Assembly (NCBI GenBank): GCA_033961575.1
Contig: CM066737.1
Span: 50,630,771-50,694,770 of the forward strand
DNA: 64,000 nucleotides
Origin: Aselliscus stoliczkanus
Lineage: Eukaryota; Chordata; Mammalia; Chiroptera; Hipposideridae
Direction of reading: 5' to 3'
Made by a program: the position numbers and the translations under genes. Positions 56,341 to 64,000 of this stretch are shown here, piece by piece. Positions within the stretch are counted from its first letter, which is position 1. Each line of letters begins with the position of its first letter. Under the pieces are notes generated by a model. The model had not been told where the DNA came from and did no database searches. It saw only the letters and a list, made by a program, of their open reading frames with translations.

Positions 56341-57110
56341 ATCCCACTGTAGATATTTTAGCTAGGTGAGTCCAAAGTCCTGAACTGAGAATAAGAGTTG
56401 CCAATCAGAAAGCTGGGTAGCTCTGATATGTGACACTGGCAGAGGGTAAAATAGATGAGAATAACACAGCATCCTAGTCAACTTGCCCCCAACTATATTT
56501 TGGTTTTTAAAAATTCCATTTTTTTACTTTAATTAGGCAGATCTCTTAATGACACCAGAAAAGGAATTCAACAGGGACCATTTGGAAGGAAGTTATAAAC
56601 GGGAAAAGAAACAATGTTAATTTGCTTGGCCCTACCCCAACTTTTTTCAGCCTCCTTACTTCTCCTGCTAGTTAATTTCCATTTCTGAAACTCAATGCTA
56701 CTGTTGCAGGGAAGAAAGGCCAAGGTGGGGCAGTCTTCTATTATTCACATTAATGTTTTCCTGTATTACATGAATAATCAAGAATTGACTGGAAAGAGGA
56801 ATAAATGAAAGGCAAATATTCTACAGAGAGGTTAAACAGGATAAAGGCAGCCCCCAGTTGGTTGAGAGCTATAAGGTGATAAATGAACAGGCCTCCCTGC
56901 CTCTTTCATTCTCACTGTTTGCCTGGAACACAGATTTAAAGTTCATAATGTCAGCACTGAATTTGAGAGAAATAATCAGGTATCTGTGTTTTTCCACTGT
57001 TCTAACACCGAACAGTCTTTAGCTCTTACTATCAACCCTAAATGTTGACCAATTGTTGTCAATTCAGCCCAAAAGTCTAAAGTTGTAAAGGTAGGGACTA
57101 GATCTGGTCT
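56341..57110. other. Unassigned sequence
   Basis: Nothing recognised. Confidence 0.4.
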
Positions 57111-57114
57111 GACA

Positions 57115-57785
57115 ATTTATTTTATTGTCATGAGAACATTTACAATGAGATCTACACTCTTAACAAAATTTTAAGTGTACAATATAGTATTGTTAACTAT
57201 AGGCACATGTTGTGCAGCAGATCTCTAGAACTTGTTCATCTTGTATAACTGAAACTTTATGGCCATTGATTAGCAATTTGCCGCCCCTGGTAAGCCCTCC
57301 CTTTCTGCCATTCTACGCTCTGTGTTTGACTATATAAATACCTCATATCAATCGAATCATGCAGTATTTGTCCTCTGTGACTGGCTTATTTCACTTAGCA
57401 TATCATCAAGGTTCATCCACATCATAGCCTATGACAGGATTTCCTCCTTTTTAAGGCTGAATGCTATTCCATTGTATGCATATTGTTTTTTTTATCCATC
57501 TATCCACTGACAGACATTTAGGTTGTTTCTACATCTTTGTTATTGTGAATACTGTTGCAATGAGCACTGAGGTGCTGATATCTCTTCGAAACCCTAATTT
57601 CAACTCTTTTGGATACATACCTAGAAGTGGGATTGCTGGATCATATGGTAGTTCTATGTTTATTATTTTGAGGAATCTATGTACTGTTTTCCATAGTGGC
57701 TACACCATTTTGCATTCCCATGAGCAGTATACCAGGGTTCCAATTTCTGTACATCCTCTCACCAAAATTTACCTTTCTTTGGCTA
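57115..57785 (-). pseudogene. Old L1 ORF2 C-terminus and 3' UTR
   Basis: Reverse orientation. From the right, the reading goes from the ORF2 C-terminus to the 3' UTR. Typical antisense text is AAGTGGGATTGCTGGATCAT near 57627, TTTTCCATAGTGGCTACACC near 57690 and CATTGTATGCATATTG near 57470. Frames on either strand are interrupted. An old L1 lineage, independent of copies 1-3. Not functional. Confidence 0.85.
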
Positions 57786-59343
57786 TTATCAAAAACAAAA
57801 CAAAAGACAACAAGTGTTCATCTGACAGTTTTTATTGCAAGAAAACAGAGTCTTACTCAAGCTAACTCAAGAAAAGGGAGGTTTGTGGTAAGAAAACAGG
57901 TATCCCATGAGATTCCTAGTACAGGATAAAGCTCAGCCTCTGGAGAACTGGAAGGTGGTTTGGGGTTCAAGGTTGGTGTGGGGAATAGCTCATTTGTCTC
58001 TCAGGGCATCTCTATTCCTCTCTTACTAGCTTCCTCTTTTCACTCATGGTTTCTGTCTTCTCAAAACACCACCTTGGACATGGCCTGACATGACTGCTCC
58101 TCTCCCTGTCATCTTTTTGTTCTTGTCCCTGCTGCAAATGGCCTTAGTATCTCAGCTTCCCAGTTCTAATTTCCTAGGAGAAGAATAAAAATGGACAGCT
58201 CATCTTGTCAAGTCCACATTGCTGGACTTTTGATATAGACGGGCTGTTTTGAGGACAGGTGGCCACTTTTTATCCAATCCACCTATGCCAGGGAGGCAGA
58301 GTCTCTGGCATAGTTCATGGCCACTGCCTCCCAGCACAGCTGTTATGGAGTAGTTTGCCTTAGAAGATGTGGACCAGGAGACACAGTAACATATACGGTA
58401 TATGTATAAGCTTAAGGCTGAGCATGTAATTTGAAAGTTAATGACATGTCCATTCATGAGCTTCAAACATCCATATTATTACCTTCTTCATTAAGAGAAA
58501 CAACAGCATTTGACCACAACCCAAACCTCTTAGGCCTTCACCCCTACTAAACTGACATCTTTAATCTGATGAAAGAATGCAAATATGTTGTATTACAGAC
58601 GAAAACACCATAGTGCCAATTCCCTGAGGTAAAGGGGAAAGAAGAGAGCAGGAGATAGACAAATCCTGATAAACTGACAGCACTGGCCTTTAGCCCATCT
58701 CTCGGCAGGCAGGCAGGCAGGCAGGCAGTTTGCTTTACACCCTATGATCATCTTCTAAGTGTTTCCAGGTGCCATATGAGGTGAATGTTCAATGTCAACT
58801 AGAACAAGGCAAGCAGAATTGCAAACCAACAGATGGCAATTGGGAGCTTATCATTCTTGGATTATTTTATTCCCTGGCATGATACATGCAGGAGAGTAAA
58901 GCTTGCTATTTTGACAGCCACCTAATAATAATGGCTGTCAGACACTTGTAATACTTCTTGACTAAACCTTCCCCTAGATAAACTTCCTTTTGCCTATGAA
59001 TTCCCAGTTGCAACAACAGTAAATGTCACACCTAATAAAGTCAATAGGAGGTTTGCTAGTGACAAGTGCCTGGACAGAGGAGGAAACAAATAACACTGAC
59101 AACTATTAAGAACCTGGTGGTGGCCCACTCACAAAGTGAGTAATATATGAAGAGAAATTAAAAGGTTGGGCTGCCTTTAAAACAATGTTTCTCAAACTCA
59201 GAGCAGGGCCTACAGGAGTTGAAAAGATTCCAAACAGGGTTACCAAAACCAGAACTGCAAAGCCCTAAAGAAATGTAAAAGAATTTGACATGTAATCTTA
59301 TCTAGCAATTATCCCTGAGTAGCTTTGTTTAAGAGTTTTCTTG
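57786..59343. other. Unassigned sequence with a GGCA repeat
   Basis: Nothing recognised apart from the short GGCA tract at 58703-58729. Confidence 0.35.
58703..58729 (+). repeat. (GGCA)n short tandem repeat
   Basis: About six GGCA units. Confidence 0.95.
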
Positions 59344-59794
59344 GGGGCCGGCCGACTGGCGCATTAGTTAAGAGCTGGTTTGGGGATGCCAGCGGCCCCG
59401 GTTCGGATCCCACATATGAGGGCCAGTGACACTGCCCTCTACAGCTAATAACAGCTCCACCTGGAGATGGGCTTCTGTGAGTCCCCAGCGACGGCATAGC
59501 TGCAGCCCCTGCTGCAGTGGGCTGCCATAGGCTACAGTGAGTGGGTGGCAGCCAGTGCGAGTGGCTGGCAGCCAGCAGGAGCTGGCAATAGCCGTGGTGA
59601 GCGACCATCCAGAGGCTGGAGACCAATCTGCCTCACCTGGGAAGAGCGCAATGACGATACCAACATGGGCCAGTGAAGCAACGTCCTCCGCAACTAGACT
59701 GAAGAACAAAAGGACAGCAACTTGTCTGTTCCCCTTCCCGGATTCCCCAACGCTGTTCCCCTCCCCCAATTCCCCAATAAAATCTTTAAAAAAA
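59344..59794 (+). mobile_element. Type B SINE, first of a tandem pair
   Basis: Full length; tail CCCCAATAAAATCTTTAAAAA. AGTTTTCTTG precedes it and follows it. Confidence 0.96.
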
Positions 59795-59804
59795 AAGTTT
59801 TCTT

Positions 59805-59916
59805 GGGCAGGCCAAGTGGAGCATTGGTTAAGCGCTGGCTTGTGATGCCAGTGGCCCCGGTTCGGGTCCCACATATGACAGTCAGTGACGCTGCCCTCAA
59901 AAAAAAAAAAAAAAAA
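59805..59916 (+). mobile_element. Type S SINE, second of a tandem pair
   Basis: Head GGCAGGCCAAGTGGAGC and A tail. AGTTTTCTTG lies on both sides; the left copy is also the right TSD of the preceding SINE. Confidence 0.94.
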
Positions 59917-60109
59917 GAGTTTTCTTGTAACTCTTAACAACATTGATTGTTATCGTATCATTCCAGGTAAGTAATTTATGGTAGCTCTCGAGGGGGAGCG
60001 GACAGAATGGTGCTCTGTTTTGGTGCCCAACAATGGTTATCAACCTTTTTGTCCCAGGTGCCACCTATCATCCCTTCCTCAAAATAGCCCTTTAAAACCC
60101 CTTACACTT

Positions 60110-60400
60110 TCTGCACACAAGGAATATTATGTAGCTGTTAGAAGGAATGAAGTAGTGCTATATGCACCGGCATCCAACTACACTGTCAAATGAAAAAAGT
60201 TTCAGATTATAAGGAATCATCCCATTTTTTAAAAATTTGTAAAGAAAAAGATCTGAAAGAATAAATGCTAGCTGTTAATAATGATTACCTCTGGTGGATG
60301 GGATTATGGAGGATTTTCACTTTCTATTTTTGCCATTTCTGATTTCCTTAAATTTTTCTTACAAAACATGTTTTGTTTTTACAATCAAGAAAAGGATATT
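60110..60400 (+). mobile_element. Old L1 3' end, tentative
   Basis: GGAATATTATGTAGCTGTTAG and AGGAATGAAGTAGTGC are the ORF2 end; CCTCTGGTGGATGGGATTAT and TTTTTACAATCAAG are 3' UTR style. Confidence 0.5.
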
Positions 60401-60587
60401 TTTAACCCCCTATAGTTCATCAATACGTCGTACCACCACAGCTTTAGTTTTCACTTCCAATTTGTATAGTTTCTAGAGAGGCAGGAGGAAAGAAATTAAC
60501 AAAAAAGGGTCTCTGGGGATAGAAGAAAGTCATTCACTCTGTTTATGGTAGTTGGCACTCAGGAAGTAAATACTATGAATGGCACAG

Positions 60588-60752
60588 AAGGCCGTGTAGT
60601 ATAGAGGTCAAATACAGGGGCTCTGTGTCCAGGTTCAAGTCTCAGCCTCCTACTAACTTGTTTTGTTTCCTCCCCTGTTTATTGATAATAAATATGTATG
60701 AAGCACTTAGAACATGTCTAGCATATGATGTGTTCAACAAAGTGTAGCTATT
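60588..60752 (+). mobile_element. MIR SINE
   Basis: GTGTAGTATAGAGGTCAAAT head, GTTCAAGTCTCAGCCTCC core, GAAGCACTTAGAACATGTC end, with a gap in the core. Confidence 0.75.
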
Positions 60753-60796
60753 CTTACTTTCAATGGGGAAGCTAAAGTGCTATAATTGAAAATCAC

Positions 60797-61197
60797 GGAC
60801 CTCTGAGTGGCGCATTGGTTAGGAGTTGCTTGGGACACCAGAAGGGTCCTGGTTCAGATCCCAAATATGAGGGCCAGTGAGGCTGCACCCTCTGCAGTTA
60901 AGATGAACAACAACTCAACCTGGATCTGGGCTGCTGTGAGTCGCGGGCGCCAGCGTAGGATGCAGTAGGGTTGGCCGGCAGCTGCCGTGAGCCTCCGTGA
61001 GCAGCCGTCCAATGGCTGGCGAGCGACTGCCTCACCCGGGAAGAGCACAATGATAATACCAACATGGGCCAGTGAAGCGACATCCTCCACAACTAGACTG
61101 AAGAACAAAAGGACAGCAACTTGTCTGTTCCCTTTCCCAGATTCCCCAACACTGTTCCCTCCCCCAATTCCCCAATAAAATCTTTAAAAAAAAAAAA
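60797..61197 (+). mobile_element. Type B SINE, short-body variant
   Basis: Diverged head (CTCTGAGTGGCGCATTGG), body with fewer GCCAGC units than other copies, and tail CCCCAATAAAATCTTTAAAAA. Confidence 0.93.
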
Positions 61198-61198
61198 G

Positions 61199-62455
61199 GT
61201 GCTCAACATTAGTGACCAGGGAAATGCAAAACAAAACCACAATGAGATACTATTTCACACCAACTCAGGTGGCTATAATTTTAAAAATGGAAACTCAGTA
61301 TTGAAGATGTGGAGAAATTGTAACCCTCTTACATTACTGGCGGGAATATACAATGGCTCAGCTGTTGTGAAACAGTTTTGCAGTTCCTCAAAAAGCTAAA
61401 TATAGAGGGCCAACCGAGTGGCACATTAGTTAAGAGCTTGCTTGGGATGCCTGCGGCCCAGGTTCCTCTTCCACATAGAGGGCCAGTGACACTGCCCTTT
61501 ACAGCTGAGATGGTGAACAACAGCTCCACCTGGAGCTGGGCTGCTGTGAGTCCCTGCGATTGTGTAGGCTGCAGTCCCTGCTGCAGTGGGCTGCCATAGG
61601 CTACAGTGAGTGGCCAGCAGCCAGCATGAGCAACTGGCAGCCGGAGTGAGCTGCCAAGAGCTGCTGTGAGTGGCCGTCCAGTTGCTGACCACTGATCTGA
61701 ATCACCCAGGAAGAGCGCAATGATGATACCAACATGGGCCAGTGAAGCAACGTCCTCCACAACTAGACTGAAGAACAAAAAAGGACAACAACTTGTCTGT
61801 TTCCCTCCCCCAATTCCCAATAAAATCTTGAAGAAAAAAAAAAAAGCTAAACATAGAATTACCATATGACCCAGCAATTCTACTCCTAAGTATATACTCA
61901 AAAGAACTGAAAGCAGGGACTCAAACAGATACTTTACTTGTAAGACAGTGTTCATAACAGCATTATTCACAATAACCAAAGGAAAACAACCCAACTGTCC
62001 ATGGACAGATGAATGGATAAGGAAAATGTGGTCTATCCATAGAATGGAATACTAGTCAGTCATAAAACAGAATGAAGTATTGATACATACTACAACATGG
62101 ATGAAACTTGAAAACATTGTGCTAAGTGAAATAAGCAAGACACAAAAGAACAAACATTGTTATAATTCTGCATATATGAGGTACTTAGATAGGCACGTTC
62201 ATAGAGACAGAAAGTAAAACAGTGGTTGCCAGGGCCTGGGGGAGGGAGAAATGGGGATTTATTGATTAATACTTAATGGGTTAGGGGGTACCCATTTTTA
62301 TCACCCTACTAGGGTTGATGAAAAAATTTTGGAAATAGATACTGGTCATGGTTACATAATATTGTGAATATAATTAGTGCCAATGAATTGTACACTTAAA
62401 ATGGCTAAAATGGCAAATTTTATGTTATATATATTTCGCCACAATTTTAAAAATT
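61199..62455 (+). pseudogene. Older L1 ORF2 C-terminus and 3' UTR, split by a SINE
   Basis: A 5'-truncated L1 that begins right after the SINE tail (CATTAGTGACCAGGGAAATG). It continues as CAAAACCACAATGAGATAC and, after the type B SINE at 61407-61840, as ACCATATGACCCAGCAATTC. It ends in 3' UTR text AAAATGGCTAAAATGGC near 62400. It is the forward counterpart of the fragment at 245-665. Broken frames, not functional. Confidence 0.8.
61407..61840 (+). mobile_element. Type B SINE
   Basis: Full length with the tail CCCCCAATTCCCAATAAAATC. TSD AAAAAGCTAAATATAGA and AAAAAGCTAAACATAGA. Confidence 0.95.
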
Positions 62456-62577
62456 AATAATGTAATATACCAAAACCCCATAATACTTTAAATGGGTGAA
62501 TTGTATGGTATGAATTATATCTCAATACATCTGTCTGTGTTTCTTTTTGAAAGCCCACAAGCAAGTTGTAGGGCAAT

Positions 62578-62648
62578 TTTTGAGGGTTGATTGAAGCATT
62601 CTCTATCTTTTTTTTTTTGAGGGTTGATTGAAGCATTCTCTATCTTTT
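62578..62648 (+). repeat. Direct duplication of about 37 bp
   Basis: TTGAGGGTTGATTGAAGC plus ATTCTCTATCTTTTTTTT occurs twice in tandem. A SINE inserted next to the second copy. Confidence 0.85.
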
Positions 62649-62654
62649 TTTTGT

Positions 62655-62753
62655 TTTTTGAGGGCAGTGTCCTTGGCCCTCATATGTGGGACCCGATCCG
62701 GGGCCACTAGCTTCCCAAGCCAGCGCTTAATCACCACGCCACTCGGCCAGCCC
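62655..62753 (-). mobile_element. Type S SINE
   Basis: Reverse orientation, full head. TSD GCATTCTCTATCTT on both sides (the left copy being part of the duplication). Confidence 0.94.
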
Positions 62754-62869
62754 TCGCATTCTCTATCTTGATTATGGTGTATACACCTGTCAAAATTCAC
62801 AGAACTGTATCCTAAAAATGGTGACTTTCACTGTATGTAAAATATACCTTATTTTTTTAAAAAAAAAAT

Positions 62870-63257
62870 GGAAAAAGCCACACTAATACTATAAATGACA
62901 TTTCATTGGGGGAACTTCTTGGTGTTCAAGATACATGGATCAGTTAGCAATATTATTCATGTACTCCCATCCTTGCATGAAAAAGACTCTGGTTGGCCCA
63001 ATGTCCTTCAACCCTTGGGAATGACCCTTTCAGCTCAGGAGTCCCAACAAATTTTATGTTCAGACACTTAATGGAGGATTCAGATGTGCCCCTTGATTAT
63101 TAGGCAAGCTGAATCCTACCACCAGAATATTCTTACATCTACCTCCAAGTAAACCTTTCATACAAGACAGTGGGTGGAAATAATAAGAGACAGATTGTCT
63201 CTGGGCGTATATATCAGGCTGTATGACTATTCTGTGCCTGATTATTAATAAATGTTT
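62870..63257. other. Unassigned sequence
   Basis: Nothing recognised. Confidence 0.4.
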
Positions 63258-63259
63258 AT

Positions 63260-63370
63260 GGGCTGGCCTAGTGGTGCAGTGGTTAAGCGCTGGCTTGGGA
63301 AGCCAGCGGCCCCGGTTCGGGTCCCACATATGAGGGCCAATGACAGTGACTTAAAAAAAAAGAAAAGAAA
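63260..63370 (+). mobile_element. Type S SINE
   Basis: Full head; tail CTTAAAAAAAAAGAAAAG. TSD AAATGTTTATG on both sides. Confidence 0.94.
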
Positions 63371-63643
63371 GAAATGTTTATGTGGCAGAATTTAATCTGA
63401 ATTGCTTTCATTGTAATGTACAGGTTGTGGGGAGGAAACCTCTAACTATTCGGGATCAATGATACCTACCAAAATAGATTTTAATAACTATGGACAACCA
63501 AATTGGCTTATTACATCCATTTGCAACAAATATTTTTGGGACTTCTGTACAACAGAAATGTGTCTGATGTGAGAATTCACTTTAAGTAAAATCGAAACCG
63601 AAGAAACAAACAAACAAAAATCTACTTTCCCATCTAAATACCG

Positions 63644-64000
63644 TGATTACTACCAAGGAAACTGAATCAGTAATTGACAAGCTCCCAAAAAACAAAAGCC
63701 CTGGACCAGACGGCTTCACAAGTGAATTTTATCAAACATTCAAAAAAGAACTATCACCTATTCTTCTCAAACTATTCCAAAAAATCCAGAAGGAGGGAAG
63801 GCTCCCAAACTCTTTTTATGAAGCTACTATCACCCTGATTCCAAAACCAGATAAAGACATCACAAAAAAGGAAAACTACAGGCCAATCTCCCTGATGAAT
63901 ATAGATGCAAAAATTCTCAATAAAATATTAGCAAACAGAATTCAGCAATATATTAAGAAGATCATACATCATGATCAAGTGGGATTCATCCCTAGTGCGC
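63644..64000 (+). pseudogene. 5'-truncated L1 ORF2 (RT region), continues past the window
   Basis: Starts inside ORF2 at TGATTACTACCAAGGAAACT, just upstream of the RT palm, and runs to the window edge. In one frame it reads [17 protein letters not shown], then [39 protein letters not shown] and [10 protein letters not shown] with no stop in about 118 codons, whereas copies 1-3 are broken in or near this region. There is no ATG near its start because it is a truncated insertion. It is therefore a pseudogene by structure, yet looks younger than its neighbours. What follows beyond 64000 is unknown. Confidence 0.85.

Noticed and set aside
57461..57865. 134-codon plus-strand frame
   Set aside because: Antisense of an old L1 ORF2 C-terminus.
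1..64000. CRISPR array, bacterial operon or integrated prophage
   Set aside because: Base composition, L1, MIR and L2 content are mammalian; no regularly spaced repeats.

Overview
This is a repeat-dense piece of mammalian nuclear DNA. Ancient eutherian repeats (MIR, L2, MER5-like hAT elements, old L1) form the background. Over them lie young, lineage-specific tRNA-headed SINEs and L1 LINEs. The SINE tails (CAACTAGACTGAAGGACAAC...AATAAA) resemble, from memory, the Rhin-1 class of rhinolophoid bats, so a rhinolophoid-type bat is my best guess. That assignment is an inference and needs a library search. I see no host exon, rRNA or tRNA gene, or CRISPR; the window looks intronic or intergenic.

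SINE types used below. Type S: a head of about 95 bp with box A/box B-like motifs, ending CTGCCCTC plus an A tail. Type B: the same head plus a GC-rich body of 20-bp-like repeats and a tail with AATAAA and TCTTT, about 430 bp. Type C: an Ile-tRNA-like head ending CAGGATGGCTCAGCT. Type D: a composite of two or three tRNA-like heads. Type E: a single Ile-like head with the Rhin-1-like tail. I find 43 copies, many with clear target-site duplications (TSDs).

Layout. 0-10 kb: old L1, hAT and mariner-type debris with SINEs. 11.1-15.8 kb: L1 copy 1, carrying its 5' region, a SINE-split ORF1 and an ORF2 with a large internal deletion. 16-20.4 kb: LTR-like and palindromic repeats with SINEs. 20.8-27.84 kb: L1 copy 2, nearly full length, inserted inside a type B SINE with a 15-bp TSD and apparently carrying a type S SINE at its 3' end. 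28-36 kb: Tigger-like relic, direct LTR-like repeats, hAT element, MIR and L2. 36.1-43.5 kb: L1 copy 3, with four SINE insertions. 43.5-44.2 kb: mariner transposase remnant. 44.2-47.4 kb: older L1, L2 and a SINE/L1 composite. 47.4-63.6 kb: mostly unassigned DNA with scattered SINEs, L2, MIR, MER5-like and old L1 pieces. 63.64-64 kb: start of a 5'-truncated L1 whose ORF2 frame is still open to the window edge.

The L1s encode or encoded ORF1p and ORF2p, the machinery that mobilises SINEs in trans. Copies 1-3 are broken. The insertion order can be read from nesting: old L1/hAT/MIR, then L1 copies 1 and 3 and type B SINEs, then L1 copy 2 and type S SINEs. I found no convincing previously undescribed functional system; the notable items are nested and chimeric retrotransposition events.
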